A DNA stretch of 64,000 nt. It comes from Plazaster borealis. Taxonomy: Eukaryota; Echinodermata; Asteroidea; Forcipulatida; Labidiasteridae. Below, in pieces: positions 31,307 to 43,098 of this stretch. Location of the stretch: the NCBI GenBank assembly GCA_021014325.1, contig CM037476.1, forward strand, positions 16,900,827-16,964,826. Reading direction: 5' to 3'. Numbering within the stretch: position 1 is the stretch's first letter; each line of letters begins with the position of its first letter. Position numbers and translations under genes: made by a program. The notes under the pieces were generated by a model, which made no database searches, was not told the origin of the DNA, and saw only the letters and a list, made by a program, of their open reading frames with translations.

Positions 31307-32399
31307 GTAAGTACATTTTAGAATTTTTAATCTTTGTCTTGATAGATTGTTTTCTTGTACTAAAATGTTTTTGTTTGATCATGTGGTTTTGAATTGGAGA
31401 TGAACTAGGCCAGCCTGAAGTATGATATCATGTGGTGAATACACATGTACATCGACCATGTACATCCCTGTGGAGACATCTTTTGTTCTTTTACTTTGTC
31501 CCTGTAGTTAAGAACCTCCCATTAACTTTGACTTTGTACACAAAATTCATTGTGGAGCACCCCAGTCTTTAGAATTTCTCTATGGAGATTATTTGTTTTC
31601 CCTTTTCGGTTTTGTTCTCGGTCTCCATAAGGTAGCAAATATTAAAGCACATTGTCAACCCTCCTGCTGTTTGATCATTCAATGTCATGCTTTGGCTTTT
31701 GTATGCTTCAGACACAATGCCTACATGCATTTTGTAATGCGTTACACACATAATGAACATGTATGTATTATTTATTATTATTATTATTATTGTTATATAT
31801 TTCTGGTAATAAAACCAAGGATGCCTCATAAGTGAACTTAATCACTGTAGCTCGCATACCGGACGAAACCTGTAAACATGGGTACTTGCTATGTGAACCA
31901 GAAACACCGGGTTAACCCCTACTCTTCCACGATAAGTGTTCTGGGTTCTTTTACGTGCACTACCAATCCTAGTACACGGGACTTTTGGCTAAATGTTCCA
32001 TCCAAAAGACAAACCAACTATGGTCTAAAGTATCTTGCTGAAGGATGTCATGACCGGGACTTGAACCCACACTCTGCTGATCAGAAACACCAGAGCTTGA
32101 GTCCGGTGCTTCGCCACCACACGCCACATACATCAGTATATACATACAGTAGTTTTTTCAACAGTCATCTCTTGGTTTGACTGATAACCAGTCACTCATA
32201 ATATATTTCTTATATATTTAAAACATTAACTAACTATCTTTCTACAAACATGTTATATCAAGAAATGAATGCCTCCATAACACGTATTTGCACAGCTAAT
32301 GCTCAATAATCAAGTGAGGGTTGCGGTGACGCTATGTGCATATATCTCTTTTTGTGAGTTGTGGTGGTTCTGGGAAGAACCGATGGTTTTTAAACCACT
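31307..32399 (+). other. 5' part of CDK8 intron 9 and cluster boundary
   Basis: No exon follows. Contains the second SINE copy at 31768-32128. Intron 9 has no recognisable acceptor with CDK8 coding sequence before receptor DNA resumes near 32.9 kb. Confidence 0.5.
31768..32128 (-). repeat. tRNA-derived SINE with (ATT)n tail, copy 2
   Basis: Same element and orientation as 19966-20346: tail (ATT)n at 31769-31790, body with GATAAGTGTTCTGGGTTC, degenerate head ending near 32125. The A box is partly lost. Confidence 0.7.
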
Positions 32400-32583
32400 C
32401 GCCAACCCCCCTTGAGGCGAGTTTTGAAGATTCAAATTGTGCGTCATACTTTGATTGATTTCTAATCAACGAGGACGTTTCCCAGACGAATTAATTTCAC
32501 AGGATGCTTATCAAGAACGCTTCGGATGGAAATTACACATTTTTTTCCCCAGGGTCATTACCAAAGTATGACCCTTACCTTTA
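32400..32583. mobile_element. TIR element family D, right part
   Basis: Ends GGTCATTACCAAAGTATGACCC...CTTTAA. Its reverse complement matches the element starting at 26716. Confidence 0.5.
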
Positions 32584-32929
32584 AATACAAGATGGATGTC
32601 CACAACGAGGAGCAAGTTACATGTATCTGATATTTCTTGTAATTCTGGCGGTGCAACCATGTGAGCAATCTCTCTTTGGACTTTTTGAAGTTTGCCTGAT
32701 AAATGAAAAAATGCTTTATTCCAGTGCACCATGATAAAGATCTATAGCCAGGAAGTTGGGCTGAAACATCTGTTGTCTGTTGTGACAAAACAGGTTGATA
32801 AATCCCGATTAAAGATATAAACAAATAATTAAAGCTAAAATTGTCATATGTCTTTTCACGAAATGTTCATGGGGCACACTAAGATCTCATCAAGCACGAT
32901 AGGTTTGGTCGTCGGATTGTCTTCTAAAG

Positions 32930-33650
32930 TCAGTGACAGCATGATGATCTGAAGTTGTGCAGTGCTTGTTTAAACTCCCTGTTCCTCCAGTAGTAGATGA
33001 TGCAATTCAACCAACTGTTGCTGATGAATAGAGTAATGGCAATTAATTTTATAAAAACTTGCTGGTGTTGTGATATTTCCTAATGATAATGATGTCATGA
33101 TAATTACTGGAATCCAGCAGAGGCAAGCAGTGCCGGTTATAATGATCACAGTGGTAGCAGACTTTGTACTGATCGGCCCTGGAACATTCTGTCCCCCTTC
33201 AATGTTACCGATAATATTCTGAGCAGCAATGAGTCGTGCCTGAGGTTGAGCAAGTCTCAGAATGTAGGCATAAAGTATCAGGATTATTTCAAGTGAAACT
33301 CCAATAATTGAAATGCCTATATACCGAATAAAATGATGCCTCACACATTGACTTGCTTGTTTTTCCTTCATCATTTCAAACTGTGTACTTGAAAGGCAAT
33401 ACCAGGCAGAGTATAGTATTATGGTCAAACTCCATACCAGTGTGATCATGACCTTTGATCTTTTTAGTGTCATCAGCCTCGGATAATGCAGTGAGTAGGT
33501 GATCGCTAAGAATCGATCAATTGTCAACAAAACCATTGATGATGTATTTTTTTGACCAATGTTAGTAATACATATGTTACAATTATTTCACAGAAAGTGC
33601 CATTGATTATCCATGAAGTGGATATGAAAAAATACAGACTAGGAATTCCT
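32930..33650 (-). pseudogene. Class A GPCR pseudogene, mosaic and truncated
   Basis: Receptor sequence from the ECL1 region (STSWIIN) to the C-terminus. TM1 and TM2 are absent: at about 33650 it passes into sequence that is the 3' flank of the neighbouring unit (same as 40400 onward). A frameshift near 33050, at the start of TM7, puts the C-terminus out of frame. It combines an ASQCVRHH-type ECL2 with a GNITTPAS-type ECL3, a pairing not seen in the intact copies. The open frame 32970-33536 is 188 codons but starts inside TM3. Confidence 0.88.
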
Positions 33651-34385
33651 GTTTGTCCCTTTTTCTCGCAATCGGAAAGACCATTTGGTTACATTGTCGC
33701 TGTTTTACTTCTTCAGAATTGTATCATTGTGATGGTTACATAACCTGGAATCTTCCTTAGATATGAAGACCCTAACATTTTTTTTCTTCCAGTGTGACGT
33801 CATGGATGACATCATCGTTTAGTTGAAAAATGTTAAATGCTGTTATTTTAGCTCTGTTTTCCAAATGAAAAGGAAGTGGGATGTTTCCTGTGTAAGAAAT
33901 ATTAAAATAGTAACCTATACGTTTTACAAAACCAATTTATGACATCAAATTCTAACAGTGCCCTTTTTAGAAAAGATTTTTAAATTGTTAAGACAAAAAT
34001 GGGTTGCAAGGCCAAATGGATGGTTCCCTTGATGGATACTTTTTGTATTGTGACATATTATATTTACAAACTTGTCATACATTACTTTTCATACATTCAA
34101 TCCCAAATACCTAGAGTTTGTGAAACAAACTCTAAATTTCTTGTTTGTTTATGCATTTATCGTCCTGCAAAATAAAATTCTGCACAATAAATTATTTACA
34201 CGTAAACCCATCAGGCCAATTTCTCTTCCATCAGTGTAAACTGCCTGTCATGAAAAGATCAATCAAAATATCCTAAAACTTTTCTCTGAAAACAAACTTC
34301 TGTTTTTACGAAACAGATAATAGTTACAATAGTTGCAAGAACTTTTAAATGCATGATAGATTTAGTGTCGGATTGTCTTTTAAAG
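33651..34385 (-). repeat. Receptor-unit 3' flank
   Basis: Matches 40400-41141 closely (for example ACATTGTCGCTGTTTTACTT, GGGTTGCAAGGCCAAATGGA). It is the 3' flank of the receptor at 34386. No gene. Confidence 0.6.
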
Positions 34386-35315
34386 TCAGTGACAGCATGA
34401 TGATCTTAAGTTGTGCAGTGCTTGTTTAAACTCCCTGTTCCTCCAGTAGTAGATGATGCAATTCAACCAACTGTTGCTGGTGAATAGAGTAACGGCAATT
34501 GTATACAAACTTACTGGTGTTGTGATATTTCTTAATGATAATGATGTTGTGATAATTACTGGAGTCCAGCAGATGCAAGCAGTGCCGGTTATAATGACCA
34601 CAGTGCTAGCAGACTTTGTACTGATCGGTCCTGGAACATTCTGTCCCCCTTCAATGTTACCGATGATATTCTGAGCAGCAATGAGTCGTGCCTGACGTCG
34701 AGCAACTTTCAGAATGTACACATAAAGTATCAGGATTATTTCAAGTGAAACTGCAACAATTACTATGTTCATGTACTGCATAACATTTTGTTGTGCCCTA
34801 CAAAGAAGTTCAACTTCCAATTGGGTTATTAAAATACAATACCAGGCAGAGTATAGTATTATGGTCAAACTCCATACCAGTGTGATCATGACCTTTGATC
34901 TTTTTAGTGTCATCAGCCTCGGATAATGCAGTGAGTAGGTGATGGCTAAGAATCGATCAATTGTCAAAACAACCATTGATAATGCATTTAATTGGACCAA
35001 TGTTGCTGTTACACATGGCAAGATAAAACAGGCAATAATGACACTCTCTGGAGGGGATTTCAAAAAATACAGATTAGGAATTCCTATGAAAATTCCAGTG
35101 CAGAGGTCAGAAAGTGTGAGGGACATCATAAACAGCTTGGTGGTTTCTTGGATGCCTCTGACACGACGTAAGACCACAAGGCATACTGAATTCAAAACTA
35201 GAATCAGAGCTATTGTTAGAACATAAAGCACAACTGTAAAAATGCAGAATGCGTTTTGACAACTTGTTTCCGGGTTCGAAGCAAATTGTGACAAGTTCGA
35301 TCCATTTCCATCCAT
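34386..35315 (-). CDS. Class A GPCR, intact, single exon
   Basis: 309 residues from the first ATG (MDGNGSNLSQFASN). Landmarks as in the family: DRF, NCIIYY, C-terminal Cys pair, and CWTP in TM6. ECL1 is the unusual SPPESVIIAC type shared only with 48020, while ECL2 (VELLCRAQQNV) is the type of 6051. TM5 starts VAVSLE in place of VGVSLG. Unlike its paralogues it has no decayed 5' copy: the upstream-block sequence with GGAGATTTTCCTCTGT runs straight into the start codon, as if the decayed copy and the gene had recombined. Confidence 0.92.
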   Translation of the reverse strand: MDGNGSNLSQFASNPETSCQNAFCIFTVVLYVLTIALILVLNSVCLVVLRRVRGIQETTKLFMMSLTLSDLCTGIFIGIPNLYFLKSPPESVIIACFILPCVTATLVQLNALSMVVLTIDRFLAITYSLHYPRLMTLKRSKVMITLVWSLTIILYSAWYCILITQLEVELLCRAQQNVMQYMNIVIVAVSLEIILILYVYILKVARRQARLIAAQNIIGNIEGGQNVPGPISTKSASTVVIITGTACICWTPVIITTSLSLRNITTPVSLYTIAVTLFTSNSWLNCIIYYWRNREFKQALHNLRSSCCH

Positions 35316-35369
35316 GATGTCACAGACAGAGGAAAATCTCCTGCATCTATATCCCAGATGTCTAAGAAC

Positions 35370-35840
35370 TGAACTCAGGAATTCCTCAGTAAATCCTGGT
35401 GTAGAGAGCAGCAATAGATGAGTATCATTATGAGCAGCTTATTTTATTTGTTTCTTGGATATCCCTTATGCAGTGAAGAACTAATCTTTACCAATAAGAA
35501 CAACAATAAGAATCCATGTACAGCAAACAACTACAGTGGTGCAAATATTTTGTAGAAAGCCTTTTTCAAGTCCAATACACCAGTGTTCAGGAAAATAAAT
35601 CCTAGAAAACTTTTGAGATGTGTCTGAATTGATGACATCTATCGGTCTCAGTGTGCAACATCTTAAAGTGAGCTCCCTTAACCTATAAATGATGTGTGTG
35701 CCTACACTCAACCAGTAGATATTCCTCAGCCGTCTGAAGTCAAAACGGCAAGTCAGCAAATTTCAAGCCAGGCATAGTAAATGTAATAGCAGCACCACTG
35801 TGACAGTTATTGTCGATTAGAAAGTGCAGTCAGGATATAA
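35370..35840 (-). promoter_or_regulatory. Conserved upstream block of receptor unit
   Basis: Acceptor-like CTCTCTACACCAG near 35396 and the TATA-like segment near 35690, as in the other units. From 35841 to 36645 lies intergenic sequence: the 5' spacer, then the 3' flank of the receptor at 36646, with no gene seen. Confidence 0.4.
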
Positions 35841-36645
35841 TGGGGTCAATTGTTGTGTAAACGATAATGGTTTTGGCTAACATACATTTTATGTTGTTTT
35901 GCCTTTAATAAAAAATAAATTGAGACATAAAGTAAACCATGGTTGATATGAACTGAGTGAGGGGCTTCACAAATAAACCATTTTTGTCCATCTTCCTATA
36001 AAGTCTTTGACTTTCTGGTCCACCATCTTTAACTGAGATAAGAACTTTTAGATCTTCGTCAATTCAATGGAAATTGCACAATATCTCGGTATACGAAGCC
36101 ACAATACTTAAAAATGATTGAGATAAACCATGGCATTAGTTATGGTTTGGAAATAGAGGTTAAGCTACACGTTATTGCGTAGCGCGTAGAGCAACGTGTT
36201 GTGCAGTCCTTAAAGTTTTATGTCTACATTCCGGTGTAAGCTCAAATCAATAAGATACGTGTTGCGTGTTTTTCTACATTAGAAAGAGGGGCACAAACAT
36301 CAAGTATTGAAGTTCCTTTGTCAGGGCGGACCACATGAAGAAGAAACAGTTTGTAAAATCATTTCCTTAAAATTCTTTTTATTAAAGTGGAGATTTATAA
36401 CCTTGTTTTTTAACCCATGCAATATCAATGAAAATATTTAATCCTGCTGCAAAATGTGTATACAAAAAAATGTACAAGAAATCATTTACACCTAAACCCG
36501 TCAGGCCCATTTCTCTTCCGTCAGTGTGAACTGCCTCTCATCAAAAGCTCAATCAAACTTTCCTAAAACTTTTCTTTCGTAACAAAACTAGTTACAAAGA
36601 ACTTTAAAATGTATGATAAATTTAGTATGTGATTGTCTTCTAAAG

Positions 36646-37608
36646 TTAGTGACAGCATGATGATCTTAAGTTGTGCAGTGCTTGCTTAAACTCCCTGTTC
36701 CTCCAGTAGTAGATGATGCAATTCAACCAACTGTTGCTGCTAAGTAGAGTAAGGGCAACTGTATACAAACCTGATGGTGTTGTGATATTTCCTAATGATA
36801 ATGATGACAAGATAATTACTGGAATCCAGCAGAGGCAAGCAGTGCCTGTTATAATGACCACAGTGGTAGCAGACTTTGTACTGATCGGTCCTGGAACATT
36901 CTGTCCCCCTGCAATGTTACCGATGACATTCTGAGCAGCAATGAGTCGTGCCTGACGTCGAGCAACTTTCAGAATATACATGTACGCATAAAGTATGAGG
37001 ATTATTCCAAGTGAAACTCCAACAGTTGAAACGATTTTATACAGATTGACATTGTGTAGCGTTACACAAAGAAGTATGTGTTTTTCCTTTATCATTTCAA
37101 ATTCTGTGTTAGAAAGGCAATACAAGGCACAGTATAGCATTATGGTCAAACTCCATACCAGTGTGATCATGACCTTTGATCTTTTTAGTGTCATCAGCCT
37201 CGGATAATGCAGTGAGTAGGTGATGGCTAAGAATCGATCAATTGTCAACAAAACCATTGATAGTGAATTTATTGTGATTAATATCATTAGTAAATATGGT
37301 ATGATCTTGCAGAAAGTACCACTGATTATCCATGAAGTGGATATGAAATAATACAGATAAAGAATTCCATAGAAAATCCCAATGCAGAGGTCAGAAAGTG
37401 TGAGTGACATCATAAACAGCTTAGTGGTTTCTTGGATGCCTCTGACACGGCGTAAAACCACAAGGCATATTGAATTAAAAATCACAATCAGAGCTATTAT
37501 TAGAACATAAAACACAACTGTAAAAATGCAGAATGCTTCTTGACAATTCTTGAACACTCCTGAGTGGTTTGAAGTAAATTGTGACGAATTGGATCCGTTT
37601 CCATCCAT
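36646..37608 (-). CDS. Class A GPCR, intact, single exon
   Basis: 320 residues from the first ATG (MDGNGSNSSQFTSN). Has LSD in TM2, GTFC before TM3, DRF, CWIP, NCIIYY and a Cys pair at the end. Two residues (Met-Tyr) are inserted at the cytoplasmic end of TM5 (YAYMYILK) by a 6-base insertion. TM4 ends YCALYC where the others have YSAWYC. ECL2 (HILLCVTLHNV) is the type shared with 41142. Confidence 0.92.
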   Translation of the reverse strand: MDGNGSNSSQFTSNHSGVFKNCQEAFCIFTVVFYVLIIALIVIFNSICLVVLRRVRGIQETTKLFMMSLTLSDLCIGIFYGILYLYYFISTSWIISGTFCKIIPYLLMILITINSLSMVLLTIDRFLAITYSLHYPRLMTLKRSKVMITLVWSLTIMLYCALYCLSNTEFEMIKEKHILLCVTLHNVNLYKIVSTVGVSLGIILILYAYMYILKVARRQARLIAAQNVIGNIAGGQNVPGPISTKSATTVVIITGTACLCWIPVIILSSLSLGNITTPSGLYTVALTLLSSNSWLNCIIYYWRNREFKQALHNLRSSCCH

Positions 37609-37685
37609 GATATTACAGAGGAGATTGTCCAAAATCAATATTTTTAGATGGCTTTTTGATTCTTGAACTCCAGGGAATTCATGGT

Positions 37686-37907
37686 ACAGATTGACGGTTT
37701 CTTGGGTGCCTCTGATGAGCGCAAAAAACACATGAAGCTTTCTGAGTTTTTATGTGTAGAAACGCAAATAGAATAACTGTTAGAAACAGCAGTTCATTGC
37801 TAAAAATGCCGAATGTGTCTTGTACAATCTAAGAACACTTCTGAGTCGTTAGAAGTAAATTCTGACAAATCTGAACGGTTTCTTTGTGTGATATCACAAA
37901 GGAAAAT
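37686..37907 (-). pseudogene. Decayed duplicate of receptor N-terminus/TM1
   Basis: Minus-strand translation in broken frames gives CDI, RNRSDLSEFTSND, FLDCTRHIRHF and RGTQETVNLY, matching CDIMDGNGSNLSQFTSN, DCQDAFCIF and RGIQETTKLF of the gene next to it. ATG replaced and frames broken. It lies between the receptor start and the upstream block. Confidence 0.75.
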
Positions 37908-37929
37908 CTCCTGCATCTATATCCCAGAT

Positions 37930-38350
37930 TTCTTAGAACTGAACTCAGGAATTCCTCAGTAAATCCTGGTGTGGAGAGCAGCAATAGATGAGTATCATTA
38001 TGAGCAGCTTATTTTATTTGTTTCTTGGATATATCCTTTATGCAGTGAAGAATTAATCTTTACTTGTCAAAAAAGTAGTTAGAATCCATGTACTGCAAAC
38101 AACTACAGTGGTACAAGTATAGTGTTGAAAATCTGTCAAGTCCAATGCACCAGTTATCAGGAAATAAAATCCTAGAAAACTCTTGAGATGTGTCTGAATT
38201 GATAACATCTACTGGTCTCAGTATGCAACATCTTGAAGTGAGCTCCCCTAAGCTATAAATGATGTGTGTTTCTACACTCAACAAATCAATATCCCTGAAC
38301 CATCTGAAGTCAAAACGGCAAGTAAGTTAATTTCTAGCCATGCCTAGTTA
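37930..38350 (-). promoter_or_regulatory. Conserved upstream block of receptor unit
   Basis: Block 5' of the receptor at 36646, with the acceptor-like CTCCACACCAG near 37970 and the VDTHII-encoding segment near 38230-38270. Confidence 0.4.
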
Positions 38351-38647
38351 ATTTTCAAAGCAGTTTCTTGGTTTACTTGGTAGGCCTAATGGTCAAGTAG
38401 AAAGCTCAGTCAGGGAAAAATGGGTCTCTCAATGAAAAGAAACATCAATTGAGCATGTTTCAAGGTTTACAAATCTAAGAGAACTTCAGTGTCAGGCTGT
38501 CGCTAATTGTCTTGTTGAATGCAAAGTCAGGAAAATAGTCAGTTTTAAATTCTTTGCTCTAATACTATCTTGTGTACATTTACACCAATCAGAAATGAAG
38601 TAAACCATGTCTTTAACGTTGATGTTATTGAGATTTTTAGTAATAAC

Positions 38648-38740
38648 TTTTTCAGTAATTGCATTACACCCGGTTCAGTTAGGCGCTCAAGAGTCGTGCC
38701 GAACCAAATAGATTAAGAGCGACTCTAGGTCCACGAAAGT
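38648..38740. mobile_element. Partial TIR element family G
   Basis: Left end ACCCGGTTCAGTTAGGCGCTC and part of the interior of the element that is complete at 43099-43410, at the same relative position in the unit. The rest is deleted. Confidence 0.6.
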
Positions 38741-38924
38741 AAATCATAAATTCAGCAAGTTTTGAGGTGTACAAATCTAATTTTGTTGCCAGGCTGCCAC
38801 TTATTGTCTGGTTGAATGCAAAGTCAGGAAAATAGTCAGGTTAAAAATTTTTGTTCTACATATAATACTATCTTGTGTACATTTACACAAATCAGAAATG
38901 AAACAAACCATGTCTTTTACCTGA

Positions 38925-39460
38925 ATGCTGAACTCAGGAATTTCTCAGTAAATCCTGGTGTAGAGAGCAGCAATAGATGAGTATTATTATGAGCAGCTTA
39001 TTTTATTTGTTTTTTGGATATCCCTTATGCAGTGAAGAACTAATATTTACCAATTAGTACAATCAATAAGAATCCATGTACTGCAAACAACTATAACACT
39101 ACAGTAGTGAGTACACATATTTTTCAAGTCCAATGCACCGGTTATCAGGAAAATAAATCGTAGAAAACTCTTGAGATGTGTCTGAATTGATAACATCTGT
39201 CGGTCTCTGTGTGCAACATCTTGAAGTGAGCTCCCCTTACCTATACATGATGTGGGTGTCTGCACTCAACAAATCAATATACCTGAACTGTTTGAAGTCA
39301 AAACGGCAAGTCAGTAAATTTCTAGCCATGCATATTAAATTCAATAGCAGCACCACTGTGACAATAATTGTTAAGTTGAAAGCGCAGTCAGGAAATAAAG
39401 TGGTCAATTGCTGTACAAACGGCATCGGCTTTCGTTTACATACATCTTATGTTGTTCTGA
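38925..39460 (-). promoter_or_regulatory. Orphan upstream block, receptor body missing
   Basis: A second full upstream block (acceptor-like site near 38962, TATA-like segment near 39245) that is not followed by a receptor. Downstream of it on the minus strand lies only about 570 bp of spacer before the next block. The receptor of this unit has been deleted. Confidence 0.55.
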
Positions 39461-41141
39461 TGTTGATTAAAAAAAATCAAGAAATGAAGTCAACCTTGTT
39501 TGTATGCCACCATGTTTTAGGTGTGATTGGTTTTAAAAGGAAACAAATAGTTAATGGCCTGACGTTTCAACCCTGGTTTTAAAAAGTGCAGTTTTGATTA
39601 TTTCAAAAGCAGATGAACTCACTGAGGGGCTACTACCAAATAAACAATTCTTGTCCATCTACCTATAAAGACTTTTAACTTTCTGCTCCACCATCTTTAA
39701 CTGAGATATGTAAATGTACATCTTTGTCATTCCAATGGAATTTACACAATATCAATGAATATAATTAGGTGTTGGGGCCACAGCCCGAACAGCTATTGTT
39801 TTGTTCAGGGTTTTTTGTTTTTTTGTTTTTTTCTTCTTCTTTTTCTTCTTCTCAGTAATGTTGTCTGCAAAGAATTACATAGTTGCAAAGCTGGTAACAA
39901 TTTAAAACTTAACATGTAGTTAGACTATGCTAAAGTATTGTGACGTCATGATGACGTCATTGGGTATGGAATTATATTAAATCAAATTTTAATATTTTAA
40001 GTAAATCTTAATTCATTAAGTACTTTATGAATTCTTACAATCTATACATCATCGAAAAGGGCTTGGACAGCTGAATAAATGCTGCAAAACTATGACCCTT
40101 ATTTGACCTGGTCTTCCGGTTCCAACCGGAAGTTAAAGTGAAAAATCTTAATTTTTCTGCTCTGCAGTCAACAGTGCATGAAATGACAGTTGGTTTATGA
40201 CCTATTGAAATATGAAAATGATGACGTCATCGACCTTTACAGTAGTATATACGGAGACAAATTTGTAAAATATTTTAATTTTCAAATTTAGAATTTGTCA
40301 ACCCAAATTTCATCAGCATTATTTTATTAGATAAAAAAGCTGAGTTGTAAAATTTGAAACAAAAATCAGTATTTGCAGACGGAAGTTATTGTAAAAAGAA
40401 AGTGTCCTTTTTCTCGCAATTGAAAAAGCACATTATACGGTGTCCCGGAAAGACCATTTTGTTACATTGTCGCTGTTTTACTTCTTCAGAATTGTAGCAT
40501 TGTGATGGTTACATAACCTGAAATCTTCCTTAGATACGAAGACCCTAACATTTTTTTGCTTCCAGTGTGACGTCATGGATGACGTCATCGTTAAGTTGAA
40601 AAATGTTTAAATGCTGTTGTTTTAGCTCTATTTTCCAAATGAAAAGAAATTTTGATGTTTCCTGTAAAGAAATAGTAGAATAGTAACCTCTATGATATCC
40701 AAAACCAATTCATGACATCAAATTCTAACAGTGCCCTTTTTAAAAAGATTTTTAAATTGTTAAGACAAAAATGGGTTGCAAGGCCAAATGGATGGTTCCC
40801 TTGATGGATATTTTTTGTATTGTGACTTGTTATATTTACAAACTTGTCATACATTACTTTTCATACATTCATTCCCGAATACCTAGAGTTTGTGAAACAA
40901 ACACTAAATATCTAGTTTGTTTATTTACTTTTATGGTCCTGCCAAATTTGTTAAAAGTGAAAAATTCTGCACAAGAAATCATTTACACGTAAACTCTCAA
41001 GCCAATTTCTCTTCCATCAATGTAAACTGCATGTCATGAAAAGATCAATCAAAATATCCTTAAACTTTTCTTTCATAACAAAACTAGTTACAAAGAACTG
41101 TAAAATGCATGATAGAATTAGTGTCGGATTGTCTTCTAAAG
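39461..41141. other. Intergenic DNA and 3' flank of receptor at 41142
   Basis: 39600-39760 matches other unit spacers. 39780-40380 is AT-rich with several GATGACGTCA motifs (39950, 40225, 40570) and a T-rich run at 39810-39850. 40400-41141 matches 33651-34385. No gene seen. Confidence 0.4.
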
Positions 41142-42092
41142 TCAGTGACATCTTAAGTTGTGCAGTGCTTGTTTAAACTCCCTGTTCCTCCAGTAGTAGA
41201 TGATGCAATTCAACCAACTGTTGCTGATGAATAGAGTAAGGGCAATTGTATACAAACTTGCTGGTGTTGTGATATTTGCTAATGATAATGATGCCAAGAT
41301 AATTACTGGAATCCAGCAGAGGCAAGCAGTGCCTGTTATAATGACCACAGTGGTAGCAGACTTTGTACTGATCGGCCCTGGAACATTCTGTCTCCCTGCA
41401 ATGTTACCGATGATATTCTGAGCAGCAATGAGGCGTGCCTGACGTCGAGCAACTCTCAGAATGTATGCATAAAGTATGAGGATTATTCCAAGTGAAACTC
41501 CAACAGTTGTAACGATTTTATACAGATTAATATTGTCTTGCGTTACACAAAGATGCAAGTGTTTTTCCTTTATCATTTCAAACTGTGTACTTGAAAGGCA
41601 ATACCAGGCAGAGTATAGTATTATGGTCAAACTCCATACCAGTGTGATCATGACCTTTGATATTTTTAGTGTCATCAGCCTCGGATAATGCAGTGAGTAG
41701 GTGATGGCTAAGAATCGATCAATTGTCAAAACAACCATTGATAATGCATTTATTGTGATTAATATTATTATTAAATATGGTAAAAACTTGCAGAAAGTAC
41801 CACTGATTATCCATGAAGTGGATATGAAATAATACAGATAAAGAATTCCATAGAAAATCCCGATGCAGAGGTCAGAAAGTGTGAGTGACATCATAAAGAG
41901 CTTGGTGGTTTCTTGGATGCCTCTGACACAACGTAAAACCACAAGGCATACTGAATTCAAAACCACAATTAGAGCTATTGTTAGAACATAAAGCACATAT
42001 GTAAAAATGCAAAATGGATCTTGACAATCTGTGATTGCTCTCTCTGAGTGGTTTGAAGTAACTTGTGATAAATTTGATCCGTTTCCATCCAT
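41142..42092 (-). CDS. Class A GPCR, intact, single exon, shortened tail
   Basis: 316 residues from the first ATG (MDGNGSNLSQVTSN). DRF, CWIP and NCIIYY are present. A 9-base deletion removes Ser-Ser-Cys from the tail (HNLRCH), so the Cys pair for palmitoylation becomes a single Cys. ICL2 has LKISK in place of LKRSK, and the end of TM1 has LRCVRG in place of LRRVRG. ECL2 (LHLCVTQDNI) is the 36646 type. Confidence 0.92.
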   Translation of the reverse strand: MDGNGSNLSQVTSNHSERAITDCQDPFCIFTYVLYVLTIALIVVLNSVCLVVLRCVRGIQETTKLFMMSLTLSDLCIGIFYGILYLYYFISTSWIISGTFCKFLPYLIIILITINALSMVVLTIDRFLAITYSLHYPRLMTLKISKVMITLVWSLTIILYSAWYCLSSTQFEMIKEKHLHLCVTQDNINLYKIVTTVGVSLGIILILYAYILRVARRQARLIAAQNIIGNIAGRQNVPGPISTKSATTVVIITGTACLCWIPVIILASLSLANITTPASLYTIALTLFISNSWLNCIIYYWRNREFKQALHNLRCH

Positions 42093-42178
42093 GATGTCAC
42101 AAAGGAGATTGTCCAAAATCAATTTTTTTGAAGGCTTTTAACTTTGATTCTGGAACTCCAGGGAATTCTTGGTACAGA

Positions 42179-42390
42179 TTGATGGTTTCTTGGGTGCCGC
42201 TGATGAGCGTAAAAAACACATGAAGCTTATTGAGTTTTAATGTATAGAACCACAGTCAGAATTACTGTTTGAACAGCAGTTCAATACTAAAAATGCCGAA
42301 TGCGTCTTGTACAATCTATGAACACTACTGAGTAGTTAGAAGTAACTTTTGGCAAGTCTGAACGGTTTCCATCTGTGATATCACAAAGGA
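42179..42390 (-). pseudogene. Decayed duplicate of receptor N-terminus/TM1
   Basis: The clearest case. Minus strand reads CDITDGNRSDLPKVTSN and then FIDCTRRIRHF, aligning with CDIMDGNGSNLSQVTSN and DCQDPFCIF of the gene at 41142. The ATG is changed to ACG-type and a stop follows RHF. The RGTQETI-like end is near 42190. Confidence 0.8.
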
Positions 42391-42399
42391 AAATCTCCT

Positions 42400-42800
42400 G
42401 CATCTTTATCCCAGATGTCTTAGAACTGAACTCAGGAATTCCACAGTAAACTCTGGTGTTGAGAGCAGCAATAGGATATCCCTTGTAGTGAAGAACCAAT
42501 CTTTACCAGTCAGAACAATAATAAGAATCCATGTACTGAAAACAACTACAGTGGTACAAATATAGTCCTGAAAATCTGTCTAATCCAATGCACCAGCTAT
42601 CCGGAAAATATATCGTAGAAAACTCTTGAGATGTGTCTGAATTGATAACATCTATCAGTCTCAGTATGCAACATCTTGAAGTGAGCTCCCTTAACCTATA
42701 AATGATGTGTGTTGTTACACTCAACAAATCAATATGCCTGAACCATCTGAAGTCAAAGGGGCGGGTCAGTAAATTTCTAGCCATGTCTAGTTAATTTAAT
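42400..42800 (-). promoter_or_regulatory. Conserved upstream block of receptor unit
   Basis: As in the other units, but the sequence between the acceptor-like site (about 42463) and the VDTHII-like segment is shortened. The open frame 42503-42784 has 93 codons. Confidence 0.4.
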
Positions 42801-43098
42801 AGCAGTTTCTTGATTTACTCGGTAATGGTCAAGTAGAAAGCGCAGTCAGGGAAAAATGGATCTCTCAATGAAAAGAAACATCAATTGAGCATGTTTCAAG
42901 GTGTACTAATCTAAGAGAACTTCAGTGTCAGGCTGTCGCTAATTGTCTGGTTGAATGCAAAGTCAGGAAAATAGTCAGTTTTAAATTGTTTGTTCTAATA
43001 CTATCTTGTGTGCATTTACACCAATCAGAAATGAAGTTAACGATGTCTTTAACGTTGATGTAGATTTTTAGTAATAACTTTTTCAATAATTGCATTAC

